Shown one piece after another: positions 10,109 to 18,598 of a DNA stretch of 64,000 nt (positions within the stretch are counted from its first letter, which is position 1; each line of letters starts with the position of its first letter). Both the position numbers and the translations under genes were made by a program. Origin of the DNA: Allopusillimonas soli (lineage in GTDB: Bacteria; Pseudomonadota; Gammaproteobacteria; Burkholderiales; Burkholderiaceae_B); NCBI RefSeq assembly GCF_004153445.1, contig NZ_SDQC01000001.1, forward strand, positions 310,001 through 374,000, in the 5' to 3' direction. The notes below the pieces were generated by a model, which saw only the letters and a program-made list of their open reading frames with translations, did no database searches and was not told the DNA's origin.

Positions 10109-10981
10109 CTAGTCCTTCCTGCCCGTGCTGCGCGCCTGGCGCACATGGGCCTCCAGTTCCACAAACGAGGGTCGTGCATAGGTGAACAGCACTTTGCGGC
10201 CGAACTCTACCGCCAACTGCGGCGGATAACCGTTCATGCTGGCCAGCAGCGTGACCTTGATGCACTCAAGCACCTTGGCGTAGGCAGCGCTCCTGCGCTC
10301 TATGGACGAGGCCAGCGGCGCCACGAAACCGTAGGCCAGCAATATCCCAAGAAAGGTACCCACCATCGCCTTCGAAATAAGATCAGCTAGCACAATGGGC
10401 GGCTGGTCGGCCGAGGCAAGCGCCTTGATGACGCCCAGTACCGCCGCCACGATACCGAAGGCAGGCAGCGCATCGGCAACGGCGCGCAATGCGCCGACCG
10501 GTACATGTTTTTCCTGCTGCTGCGACTCGATGTCCTGATCCATCAGGGTCTCGATTTCGTAGGCACTCATATTGCCGCTGACCATAAGGCGTAAATAATC
10601 AGTGATGAAATCCATGAGATTCCGATCGCGCGTTATGCGTGGATACTCGGCGAATATCGGACTTGAAGCGGGGTCTTCGATGTCCTGCTCAATCGACATC
10701 AGACCGTCGCGTCGCGCCTTGTTGAGCAGCACATACAGCAGCGCCATGAGTTCCATGTACAGCTCCTTGCTGTACGGACTTTTGCGCACTGCCATGGGCA
10801 GGGACTGCAGGAGCAGTCCGACGGATTTCGCACTGCTGGCCGCGATATACGCGCCCAGTGCCGCACCCGCGATAAGCAGCAGTTCAAGAGGTTGATACAG
10901 CGCGCCCATGTGGCCGCCCAGGCCCACGAAACTGCCGAATACCGAAACAATGACAATCAGAAAGCCTAGGACGATGAACAC
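10109..10981 (-). CDS. motA: MotA, flagellar stator proton channel
   Basis: A 290-residue membrane protein with four hydrophobic segments (about 1-25, 30-50, 165-190, 200-225) and a large cytoplasmic loop between the second and third, the MotA arrangement. Conserved segments PAFGIVAAVLGVIKAL and GTFLGILLAYGFVAPLA are present. MotA and MotB form the stator unit. The gene begins 83 bases after the flhC stop, with a candidate sigma-70-like promoter in that gap, so motAB-che may be transcribed separately as well as from flhDC. Confidence 0.97.
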   Translation of the reverse strand: MFIVLGFLIVIVSVFGSFVGLGGHMGALYQPLELLLIAGAALGAYIAASSAKSVGLLLQSLPMAVRKSPYSKELYMELMALLYVLLNKARRDGLMSIEQDIEDPASSPIFAEYPRITRDRNLMDFITDYLRLMVSGNMSAYEIETLMDQDIESQQQEKHVPVGALRAVADALPAFGIVAAVLGVIKALASADQPPIVLADLISKAMVGTFLGILLAYGFVAPLASSIERRSAAYAKVLECIKVTLLASMNGYPPQLAVEFGRKVLFTYARPSFVELEAHVRQARSTGRKD

Positions 10982-11020
10982 GAACGCGCCTTGAACAAAT
11001 ACATTGTTCTATCTTCGCCC

Positions 11021-11049
11021 TATTTCGCGACAATGAAAGGCCCTGTCAA
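11021..11049 (-). promoter_or_regulatory. candidate motA promoter
   Basis: On the minus strand a perfect TTGACA (11044-11049) is followed after 17 bases by GAAATA (11021-11026), about 40 bases before the motA ATG. An inverted repeat GAACAA-5-TTGTTC (10993-11009) lies in the presumed leader. Flagellar operons often use FlhDC-activated promoters, so this may be an activated rather than constitutive site. Seen in sequence; function inferred. Confidence 0.35.
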
Positions 11050-11064
11050 CGGGTGTTTTCGAGG

Positions 11065-11739
11065 CTAGATCCGCCGGTTGAGGTGGCCACCGCGCGGTTG
11101 ACCCGCCGAGGGCAGCCCCGCGCCCAGTGCGGGCTGGCCGGCGGTGCCGTCCGCCGCAAGCGCTGCAGCACGGTCGAGCGCATCATGCAGCACTTGCGCA
11201 GGCCGGGCACGACTGCGCGTCTTGCCTGCGCGTGGAGGAGGCCGGCAAATGGCACAGACGAAATCGTGATCCGGGTCGTGGGCGTGCGCTACGAAGCCCC
11301 CTTTGCAGCGCACGCATTGCGACAGCTGCAGCATGTCGCTGTCGAAAAACCGCACGAGCATCCACGCGCGGGTGAAACTGAGCACCGGTTCGGCCGGAGC
11401 GGTTTCGGGCCTGCCCGCGGACGCCTGCTCGAGATACAGCGCATAAGCGTCCACAAGCGCGTGGGCCTTCTTGGACGGCGTGTGTCTGTCGATATAGCAG
11501 AACATGCTGTAGAACATGGTCGAGTGGACATTGGGCAACCATGTCATGAACCAGTCGACCGAGAAAGGCAACATACCCTTGGGTGGGGAGCAGCCCTTGA
11601 TTTCCCGATATAGCCGGGCAAGCCTGTCGTAGCTGAGGCTGGTTTCCGCCTGCAGAACCTGCAGCCGCGCGCCGAGGTGGATCATGCGGGTGGCCAGCAC
11701 GATCTCCTCGGCTTCGCGCGCAACGCTTTTCGACGCCAT
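11065..11739 (-). CDS. flhC: FlhC, flagellar master regulator subunit
   Basis: A 224-residue protein matching FlhC throughout. The four zinc-binding cysteines are visible as CVRCKGG and, 17-20 residues on, CAICRPP. FlhC with FlhD forms the heteromeric activator of class II flagellar promoters. The ATG at 11739 follows the flhD stop by seven bases. The frame is open 31 codons further upstream into flhD, but that stretch is not FlhC-like. Confidence 0.96.
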   Translation of the reverse strand: MASKSVAREAEEIVLATRMIHLGARLQVLQAETSLSYDRLARLYREIKGCSPPKGMLPFSVDWFMTWLPNVHSTMFYSMFCYIDRHTPSKKAHALVDAYALYLEQASAGRPETAPAEPVLSFTRAWMLVRFFDSDMLQLSQCVRCKGGFVAHAHDPDHDFVCAICRPPPRAGKTRSRARPAQVLHDALDRAAALAADGTAGQPALGAGLPSAGQPRGGHLNRRI

Positions 11740-11746
11740 GGCGGCC

Positions 11747-12079
11747 TCAGGAGGCCGCGGCCGCGCGCACTGTGCCACGCTGCGCAAGCAATATGGTGGA
11801 ATGGGCCTGCTGAAGTATGCCGCCCAACACATCCTGTGTCAGGGAAGACAGCAGCTCGTAATCGTTGAGCCGGAAGCCGCAGATCAGCGAATTGGAGGCT
11901 GCCAGTTTCACCAACTGGGCCGGCGAAAGATTCATGACCAGTTCAGCGACGTCGGCATCGAAACCCAGCCGGTACATGCCGGTCGAAAAATTTTCGCGTA
12001 AAAGACGCTGCGCAAGCATGAGATAGGACAGATTGACTTCTTGTATGTCGCTCTGCAGCGTATTTTGCGTTACGGGCAT
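11747..12079 (-). CDS. flhD: FlhD, flagellar master regulator subunit
   Basis: About 110 residues, the usual FlhD length, with the helical core [19 protein letters not shown] and [15 protein letters not shown] that forms the disulfide-prone dimer and binds FlhC. Two adjacent ATGs exist (12082 and 12079); GGAG is six bases from the second, which is preferred. The frame remains open further upstream but that extension lacks family similarity. First gene of the flagellar locus; the long A+T-rich region upstream is its likely control region. Confidence 0.95.
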   Translation of the reverse strand: MPVTQNTLQSDIQEVNLSYLMLAQRLLRENFSTGMYRLGFDADVAELVMNLSPAQLVKLAASNSLICGFRLNDYELLSSLTQDVLGGILQQAHSTILLAQRGTVRAAAAS

Positions 12080-12082
12080 CAT

Positions 12083-12493
12083 GCTCTCCATTTGGACGGG
12101 AAACGGACGGACAGACGCGCGAAACAACATGATATTTACATTATGTAATGTATTTATTATTACATCTATAACGTTAAGTTACAGTCAGCTGAATACAGGA
12201 AAAACTCCTGTAACCCTCCTGAATAATGGAAATAATCAGTTCCTCCGTGCGCTGTATGCACGTCAAAAACATAACGATAGTATCAAACTTTGATATAAAT
12301 TTATCTGACAAAAGTCATTCTTTTTACATTTCCGTTTCAATTTGAGGCTTTTGAGTAACAAGCGTTGTTTTCAAGCCCCGCAGCCGGCCATGCCCCCGCC
12401 ATATTGGCGAACATGCTTTAAAAACCCCAAGCAATACCTTGTTATGTAAGGAATTTTCAGTCAATATACTGAAAATCGAGAAGGAAGCTGTTC
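12083..12493. promoter_or_regulatory. A+T-rich divergent control region between flhDC and the NlpC/P60 gene, with three perfect dyads
   Basis: No gene is visible in these roughly 410 bases. The segment is strikingly A+T-rich beside its GC-rich neighbours. It holds three perfect inverted repeats: TTACAT-T-ATGTAA (12136-12148), ACAGGA-5-TCCTGT (12195-12211) and TATCAAA-C-TTTGATA (12281-12295). It must contain the flhDC promoter and, at the other end, the promoter of the lipoprotein gene. The dyads are plausible binding sites for regulators that decide motility; which ones cannot be told from sequence. Confidence 0.6.
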
Positions 12494-13039
12494 ATGGAAC
12501 GACGCCGCCATGCCGGCCTGCGGACATTCCCCATGCGACGCACCGCAGGGCCGGCCATCATTGTCATGCTGATACTCGCAGGGTGTGCGAGCCCGCCAGC
12601 CAGGCATGCACGCGCGCCGGGCGCCCACGCCCCCCAGTCGCATGTTTCTCTGGATCCGGCTCAGCGCAACAATGTCGTCCTCACCGCGCTCAGCATGGTG
12701 GACACGCCTTATCACTACGGCGGGAATTCGCCGGACGAAGGATTCGACTGCAGCGGGCTCGTATCGTACGTGTTCGGCGATGCCACACAACACGCCCTCC
12801 CTCACCGGGCGGCAAGCATCGCGCGCATCAGCCGGTCCATACCGCGCACGCAGCTGGCGGCCGGCGATCTTGTTTTCTTCAACACCCTGAACAGACCCTA
12901 CTCGCACATGGGTATTTACATCGGCGACGGTCAGTTCGTAAATGCCCCCTCTTCCGGAGGGCGCGTACGTGTGGATTCCTTATCCAACCCCTACTACGCG
13001 CGCCATTTTGAGGCGGCTGCCACACTGTTCGCCAACTGA
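12494..13039 (+). CDS. NlpC/P60-family lipoprotein, probable peptidoglycan endopeptidase
   Basis: 181 residues. A signal sequence ends in lipobox LILAGC (about residues 26-31). The NlpC/P60 catalytic domain follows (about 60-175), with catalytic Cys in the motif FDCSGLV, His in YSHMGIYIGDG, and the usual HALPHRAASI segment between. Such enzymes cut peptide cross-links of peptidoglycan at the inner face of the outer membrane. AAGGA lies eight bases before the ATG. Length and layout resemble Spr/MepS-type hydrolases; substrate is inferred from the family. Confidence 0.9.
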   Translation: MERRRHAGLRTFPMRRTAGPAIIVMLILAGCASPPARHARAPGAHAPQSHVSLDPAQRNNVVLTALSMVDTPYHYGGNSPDEGFDCSGLVSYVFGDATQHALPHRAASIARISRSIPRTQLAAGDLVFFNTLNRPYSHMGIYIGDGQFVNAPSSGGRVRVDSLSNPYYARHFEAAATLFAN

Positions 13040-13092
13040 GCGCACAAGCTCGCCCCTGCCGGTCGCGGCCCCCATGCCTGAAGGCTCTGACA

Positions 13093-14688
13093 TCAGGCGG
13101 GCAGCGTGTGGTACTGCGCCGCCAAATCGAGAAAGGCCTCCAGGCCGGGATCCCTTCCCAGCTCGCTCCGAATAATGTCGGCAACGCGCGGTGCAAGCGC
13201 TGCCGCCTGCCGGGCATCCAGAAACAGCATGCGGGAACGGCGGGCCAAGACATCTTCCACGGTACGGGCGTACTCGTGGCGGACGGCGAACCGCACCATG
13301 GCCTCGGTGAGTCCCGGCGCCAGCTCGATATCGGCGCCAGGCAGCATCTGGAGAAAGCTGCCTTCCGTGCCATAGGCTTCCAACCCGGGATTGCCCGTCA
13401 GAGACTTGCGGCCCGAGCCATCGCGAGGCGCGCCGACCAGCGGGTAGTCCGAGGTGCGCGAAGCCCGAATCGCAGGCAGCAGCTCATCCTGCATACACTT
13501 GGCCAGGACGTCTTCCGCCATGGCGCGATAGGTAGTCCATTTCCCGCCTGTTACCGTCACAAGCCCACTTGCACCCACCAGCACCGTGTGCTCGCGGCTG
13601 ATCTTCTTCGTGGCACCCTCTTCGTCCTCAGGCGGACGAACCAGGGGGCGCAACCCCACCCAGATACTGCGCACATCCTCGCGGGTGGGCGCGCGCCGCA
13701 GATACTTCGCCGCCTCCCCAAGTATGAATGCGACCTCCTGCGGGTAGGGATTGGGCTCGCGGGACAGATCGTGCCTCGGTGTATCCGTCGTGCCCAAGAC
13801 CACCTTCCCCAGCCACGGCACCGCGAACAAGACGCGACCATCCTGCGTACGAGGCACGAGCATGGCATGATCGCCAGGCAGAAAATCGCGGTCAACAACC
13901 AGATGCACGCCCTGGCTGGGAGCAACCATAGGCTGGACCTTCCGCCCGATGGCCTGCCCGTCTTTGGCGCGTATTTCGTCTACCCAGACTCCGGTGGCGT
14001 TGACCACGCAGCCCGCCCTTATCTGAAACGACTGCCCCGTCTCGGCGTCGTGGCAGCGGATGCCAACCACCTTGCCGCCTTCGTGCTGCAATTCGGTGAC
14101 AGGACAGTAGTTCACCAGCAACGCGCCACTGCTGGCGGCCGTCCGGGCCAGGGTCACGGCCAGACGAGCGTCGTCAAACTGGCCATCCCAGTACTTGACG
14201 CCGCCCTTGAGTCCCTGCTCCCGCACGCCCGGAATGCAGCGCTGGGTACTGGCGGCGCTCAGAAACTCGGTTGCACCCAGCCCGGCGCTGCCTGCCAGGG
14301 CATCGTATATTTTCAGGCCTACACCATAGAAAGGCGTTTCCCAGCATTTGTAGCCGGGCATGACAAATGGCAGCGGTCGCGCCAGATGCGGCGCATTGTG
14401 CAGCAGCGTATAGCGCTCGTGCAGCGCCTCCCTCACCAGGCCGATATCGCCCTGCGCCAGGTAGCGCACGCCGCCGTGTACCAGTTTGGTGGCGCGCGAA
14501 GAGGTGCCTTTCGCGAAATCGCAGGCTTCGAGCAATACCACGGAGAGTCCCCGCAGCGTCGCATCCAGCGCTACGCCCAGGCCTGTGGCGCCTCCGCCGA
14601 TAATGGCCAGATCGACCTGGCCAAGCCCCGCCAAGGCCGAAAGCAGCTGGGCCCTGTCCGTCGCCTGCGGGGAATTGGGAGTTGTCAT
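13093..14688 (-). CDS. glpD: GlpD, aerobic glycerol-3-phosphate dehydrogenase
   Basis: A 531-residue FAD enzyme. The dinucleotide-binding motif GGGATGLG appears at about residues 32-39 and the family motif KGTSSRATKLVHGGVRYL at about 60-77. It oxidises glycerol 3-phosphate to dihydroxyacetone phosphate and passes electrons to quinone at the membrane. It is the last gene of the leftward glp operon, 80 bases after glpV and separated from it by a strong hairpin, so it may be expressed at a different level from the binding protein. Confidence 0.97.
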   Translation of the reverse strand: MTTPNSPQATDRAQLLSALAGLGQVDLAIIGGGATGLGVALDATLRGLSVVLLEACDFAKGTSSRATKLVHGGVRYLAQGDIGLVREALHERYTLLHNAPHLARPLPFVMPGYKCWETPFYGVGLKIYDALAGSAGLGATEFLSAASTQRCIPGVREQGLKGGVKYWDGQFDDARLAVTLARTAASSGALLVNYCPVTELQHEGGKVVGIRCHDAETGQSFQIRAGCVVNATGVWVDEIRAKDGQAIGRKVQPMVAPSQGVHLVVDRDFLPGDHAMLVPRTQDGRVLFAVPWLGKVVLGTTDTPRHDLSREPNPYPQEVAFILGEAAKYLRRAPTREDVRSIWVGLRPLVRPPEDEEGATKKISREHTVLVGASGLVTVTGGKWTTYRAMAEDVLAKCMQDELLPAIRASRTSDYPLVGAPRDGSGRKSLTGNPGLEAYGTEGSFLQMLPGADIELAPGLTEAMVRFAVRHEYARTVEDVLARRSRMLFLDARQAAALAPRVADIIRSELGRDPGLEAFLDLAAQYHTLPA

Positions 14689-14742
14689 ATGCGTCTATCA
14701 GCAAAAAAAATTGCAACCCGTTAGTTTAAATCAGGCGGGCCA

Positions 14743-14761
14743 CCGGGGCCCAAGGCCCCGG
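14743..14761 (-). terminator. hairpin between glpV and glpD
   Basis: A perfect 8-bp stem with a 3-base loop (CCGGGGCC-3-GGCCCCGG) lies eight bases after the glpV stop. No T-run follows directly; an A/T tract occurs about 35 bases later. It may stabilise the 3' end of upstream mRNA or cause partial termination, a common way to make more binding protein than enzyme. Confidence 0.5.
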
Positions 14762-14768
14762 ACTTCAG

Positions 14769-16499
14769 CTAGCGGACACGGCCTTCCTTCCAGGCCGTCA
14801 GCAGTTCGTCGTAGTTGACGGTTTCGCCCTTGGGGTTTTCATTGTCCAGCTTCTTCCACGGCGCTCCCGTGTCGCTCAACCACTTGGATGGATCGCTCTT
14901 CTTGTTGAGCTTGGGCGCGCAATGCTTCATGCCTGCCCGCTGCAGGCGAGCCATCACCTTGTCCATCTCTTCTGCGAGATTATCCATGGCTTGCTGGGGC
15001 GTCTTTTCACCCGTAATGGCCGTGGCCACGTTCTTCCACCATAGTTGCGCCAGCTTCGGGTAATCGGGCACATTAGTGCCAGTGGGCGTCCACGCCACCC
15101 TGGCCGGGCTGCGGTAGAACTCGATCAGGCCGCCGTACTTGCTGGCATTCTTGGTGAAGTAGTCGCTGTGAATATCGCTGTCCCGAATGAATGTCAGGCC
15201 TTCGATCGACTTCTTCAGCGACACGGTCTTGGATGTCACAAACTGGGCGTACAGCCAAGCGGCGGCCAGTTTCTTGGGATCCTCGTTCTTGAAGAAGCTC
15301 CACGAGCCCACATCCTGATAGCCATTCTGCATGCCCTCCTTCCAGTACGGGCCGTGCGGAGCGGGTGCCATGCGCCATTTGGGCGTGCCATCCTCGTTGA
15401 CCACAGGCAGGCCCTTCTTGGTCATATCGGCCGTGAAGGCGGTGTACCAGAAGATTTGCTGCGCAATATGGCCCTGGGCAGGAACGGGGCCAGCTTCGCT
15501 GAACGTCATGCCCTGAGCCTGCTTGGGCGCGTACTTCTTCAGCCAGTCGATGTACTTGGTCAGCGCATAGACAGCCGCCGGCGAATTGGTGGCGCCACCG
15601 CGCGACACCGAGGCACCGACCGGTGTGCACTTGTCTTCGGCCACGCGTATGCCCCACTCGTCCACCGGCATGCCGTTGGGCGTACCCTTGTCGGCCGAGC
15701 CCGCCATGGACAGCCACGCGTCCGTGAAGCGCCATCCCAGCGAAGGATCCTTCTTGCCGTAATCCATATGCCCGTAAATGGGCTTCCCATCGATGGTCTT
15801 GACATCATTGGTAAAGAAGTTGGCGATATCCTCGTAGGCAGTCCAGTTCACCGGAACGCCGAGCTCATAGCCATACTTGTCCTTGAATTTCTTCTTCAGA
15901 TCGGGATCGTTGAACAAGTCGTAACGGAACCAGTACAGGTTGGCGAACTGCTGGTCAGGCAGCTGGTACACTTTTCCGTCTGGCGCGGTTGTGAACGATA
16001 TTCCGATGAAATCCTTCAGATCCAGCCCCGGATTGGTCCATTGCTTGCCTTCACCGTTCATGTAATCCGTAAGGGACAGCATCTCGCCATAGCGATAATG
16101 CGTGCCGATCAGGTCCGAGTCTGAAATCCAGCCATCGTATATGGAGTGTCCCGACTGCATGGAAGTCTGCAGTTTCTCGACCACATCCCCTTCCTGGATA
16201 AGATCGTGGTGCACCGTAATGCCGGTGATCTCGGCAAATGCCTTGGCCAGCGTCTTCGATTCATACTCGTGGGTGGTGATGGTTTCCGAGACGACGGAAA
16301 TCTCGTTGACGCCCTGATCCTTGAGCTTCTTCGCCGCATCAATGAACCACTGCATCTCCGCCAGTTGTTGGTCCTTGCTCAGCGTGGACGGCTGGAACTC
16401 GTCCGTGATCCATTTCTTTGCCTCGGCTTCTCCGGCCCATGCGTGGCCGGTAAGTACGCATGCCATGGCAAACGCCAGCGCAGTTCGACGAAACAGCAT
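14769..16499 (-). CDS. glpV: GlpV, periplasmic glycerol-binding protein of the glycerol ABC transporter
   Basis: A 576-residue extracytoplasmic solute-binding protein with a cleavable signal peptide (LAFAMACVLTGHAWA, cut near residue 22). The body is a large bilobed sugar-type binding protein, longer than most, with YDGWISDSDLIGTHYRYGE and WTPTGTNVPDYPKLAQLWW. Its place among two permeases, two ATPases, a DUF2160 protein, glpD, glpK and glpR identifies it as the glycerol transporter component known from rhizobial glp loci. Substrate is therefore inferred from context rather than from binding residues. Confidence 0.9.
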   Translation of the reverse strand: MLFRRTALAFAMACVLTGHAWAGEAEAKKWITDEFQPSTLSKDQQLAEMQWFIDAAKKLKDQGVNEISVVSETITTHEYESKTLAKAFAEITGITVHHDLIQEGDVVEKLQTSMQSGHSIYDGWISDSDLIGTHYRYGEMLSLTDYMNGEGKQWTNPGLDLKDFIGISFTTAPDGKVYQLPDQQFANLYWFRYDLFNDPDLKKKFKDKYGYELGVPVNWTAYEDIANFFTNDVKTIDGKPIYGHMDYGKKDPSLGWRFTDAWLSMAGSADKGTPNGMPVDEWGIRVAEDKCTPVGASVSRGGATNSPAAVYALTKYIDWLKKYAPKQAQGMTFSEAGPVPAQGHIAQQIFWYTAFTADMTKKGLPVVNEDGTPKWRMAPAPHGPYWKEGMQNGYQDVGSWSFFKNEDPKKLAAAWLYAQFVTSKTVSLKKSIEGLTFIRDSDIHSDYFTKNASKYGGLIEFYRSPARVAWTPTGTNVPDYPKLAQLWWKNVATAITGEKTPQQAMDNLAEEMDKVMARLQRAGMKHCAPKLNKKSDPSKWLSDTGAPWKKLDNENPKGETVNYDELLTAWKEGRVR

Positions 16500-16577
16500 T
16501 GCACTCTCCTCTAGATTGGCCCCCAGGTTCTTGTCCAGCCGCGCGCCCTGGGGACGGCGCGCACAGCCTTGAAACGG

Positions 16578-16886
16578 CTAACCTTTGCGCATCACAAGAA
16601 CGAGAACGCACATGGACAGCACGAAGCTGATCCATATACTGGGCTCCTCCTGCAATGCGAACCATGTCTGAAACTTCTCGCCCAGGCCGAGATAAGCCAG
16701 GTTGATATAGGCCACGATGAGCAGCCCGATGAAAAGACGGTCCCCGCGCGTCGTGGCAATGGGCAGAAAGCCCTTGCGCATCGCCGTCGGCGACTTTATC
16801 TCCCACAGCGTCATGCCCACCAGCATCAGCACGACGCAGATGAAGAACACGGCGGTGGGCAGGGTCCAAACCATCCAGTCGAACAT
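16578..16886 (-). CDS. DUF2160 small membrane protein of the glycerol ABC transporter (GlpU-like)
   Basis: 102 residues with three hydrophobic helices (MVWTLPTAVFFICVVLMLVG, FIGLLIVAYINLAYLGLG, SIWISFVLSMCVLVLVM). The ATG at 16886 has a perfect AAGGAGG five bases upstream; an upstream open extension is rejected for that reason. DUF2160 proteins occur with this transporter type and are thought to be an accessory membrane subunit, but the function is not established. It lies between glpQ and glpV. Confidence 0.88.
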   Translation of the reverse strand: MFDWMVWTLPTAVFFICVVLMLVGMTLWEIKSPTAMRKGFLPIATTRGDRLFIGLLIVAYINLAYLGLGEKFQTWFALQEEPSIWISFVLSMCVLVLVMRKG

Positions 16887-16896
16887 GACCGCCTCC

Positions 16897-17712
16897 TTAC
16901 ACACGCCCCATTGCAAAGCCCTTTGCAATGTAGTGGCGAACAAACCAGATGACGATGGCGCCGGGAATGATGGTGAGGGTTCCCGCCGCCGCCAGCGTCG
17001 CCCAATCCATGCCCGATGCCGACACCGTGCGCGTCATGGTCGCGACGATGGGCTTTGCGTTCACGCTGGTGAGCGTGCGCGCCAGAAGCAGCTCCACCCA
17101 ACTGAACATGAAACAGAAGAATGCCGCCACGCCAATGCCCGACTTGATCAGCGGCATGAAAATCGTGAGAAAGAAACGTGGAAAACTGTAGCCGTCGATA
17201 TAGGCTGTTTCATCGATTTCACGCGGAATGCCGCTCATGAAACCCTCCAGTATCCAGACCGCCAGGGGCACGTTGAAAACCAGGTGCGCAAGCGCAACGG
17301 CCCAATAAGTGTCCATCAGACCCAGTGTGGTGTAGAGCTGGAAGAACGGCAGCAGGAATACGGCGGGTGGCGTCATGCGATTGGTAAGCAGCCAGAAGAA
17401 CACATGCTTGTCGCCCAGGAACTGATAGCGCGAAAAGGCGTAGGCGGCCGGAAGCGCCACCGTCAGCGAAATGATCACGTTGATGCTGACATAAGCCAAG
17501 CTGTTGATGTAGCCGCTGTACCAGGAACGATCTGTAAAGATCGTAATGTAGTTGTCCCAGGTAAACTCGCGCGGCAGCAGAGAGAAACTGGAAAGAATGC
17601 CTGCATTGGTTTTGAAGCTCATGTTGACCATCCAGTAGATGGGCAGCAAGGCAAAAAGCAGATACAGAATCAGGAATATAGTGCGCACGCGCACAGGGCT
17701 GCGTCTACTCAT
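16897..17712 (-). CDS. glpQ: GlpQ, glycerol ABC transporter permease
   Basis: 271 residues with about six transmembrane helices and the cytoplasmic EAA loop at about 190-210 (GIPREIDETAYIDGYSFPRF), which docks the ATPases. It resembles MalG-type permeases. Its ATG overlaps the glpP stop by eight bases. The name follows the rhizobial transporter nomenclature and does not mean the unrelated E. coli glycerophosphodiester phosphodiesterase GlpQ. Confidence 0.92.
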   Translation of the reverse strand: MSRRSPVRVRTIFLILYLLFALLPIYWMVNMSFKTNAGILSSFSLLPREFTWDNYITIFTDRSWYSGYINSLAYVSINVIISLTVALPAAYAFSRYQFLGDKHVFFWLLTNRMTPPAVFLLPFFQLYTTLGLMDTYWAVALAHLVFNVPLAVWILEGFMSGIPREIDETAYIDGYSFPRFFLTIFMPLIKSGIGVAAFFCFMFSWVELLLARTLTSVNAKPIVATMTRTVSASGMDWATLAAAGTLTIIPGAIVIWFVRHYIAKGFAMGRV

Positions 17713-18598
17713 CCGAAGTCCTCCGGTCCATGGTACCGACGCGCTGCATCCAGTTGTAGAGAACGAAGCACAACAGCAGAATCACCAGGAAATAAATCAG
17801 GGAGAACGCCGCGGCCGGCCCAAGGTCGAACTGCCCCACCGCCTTCTGCGTGAGGTACTGGCTGAGAAAAGTCGTGGCATCTCCCGGACCGCCGCCTGTC
17901 AGCACAAACGGCTCGGTATAGATCATGAAACTATCCATGAATCGCAGCAGCACGGCGATCATGAGCACGCCGCGCATTTTCGGAAGCTGTATGTAGCGGA
18001 ATACGGCAAAGCGGCTTGCGCCATCGATGCTGGCGGCCTGATAGTAGGCATCAGGAATGGAACGCAATCCGGCATAGGCCAACAACGCGACAAGCGGCGT
18101 CCAATGCCATACGTCCATCAGCAGCACTGTCAGCCACGCCTGGGTCGGATTGGCGGCATAGCTGTATTCGATGCCAAGCGCATGCAGTGCACGCCCCATC
18201 AGGCCAATGTCCGTACGGCCGAAGATCTGCCAGATGGTGCCCACCACGTTCCAGGGAATGAGCAGCGACAGGGCAATCAGTACAAGCACGATGGAGGCAC
18301 GCCTGCCCTTGGCCGGCATGCACAGGGCGAGCAGCACGCCCAGGGGAATTTCCACCAGCAGCACCGACAGCGAGAACACGATCTGGCGCACCAGCGCCGA
18401 ATGCAGTTCCTCGTCACGCATGACCGTGGCAAACCATTCCGTGCCCACAAAGACGGGGTTGGACGGCATGATGATGTCCTGCACCGAGTAGTTCACTACT
18501 GTCATCAAGGGAATGATGGCCGAGAACGCAACACAGATGCACACGGGCAACACGAGCCACCAGGCTCGCTGGTTGACGGGCTTCACAGATTGACTCAT
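17705..18598 (-). CDS. glpP: GlpP, glycerol ABC transporter permease
   Basis: 297 residues, six transmembrane segments, MalF-like. An EAA-type loop is seen in LRSIPDAYYQAASIDGASRF (about 190-210). It pairs with GlpQ to form the membrane channel. The start overlaps the glpT stop by four bases (ATGA) and the stop overlaps glpQ, consistent with tight co-translation of a stoichiometric complex. Confidence 0.92.
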   Translation of the reverse strand: MSQSVKPVNQRAWWLVLPVCICVAFSAIIPLMTVVNYSVQDIIMPSNPVFVGTEWFATVMRDEELHSALVRQIVFSLSVLLVEIPLGVLLALCMPAKGRRASIVLVLIALSLLIPWNVVGTIWQIFGRTDIGLMGRALHALGIEYSYAANPTQAWLTVLLMDVWHWTPLVALLAYAGLRSIPDAYYQAASIDGASRFAVFRYIQLPKMRGVLMIAVLLRFMDSFMIYTEPFVLTGGGPGDATTFLSQYLTQKAVGQFDLGPAAAFSLIYFLVILLLCFVLYNWMQRVGTMDRRTSDE

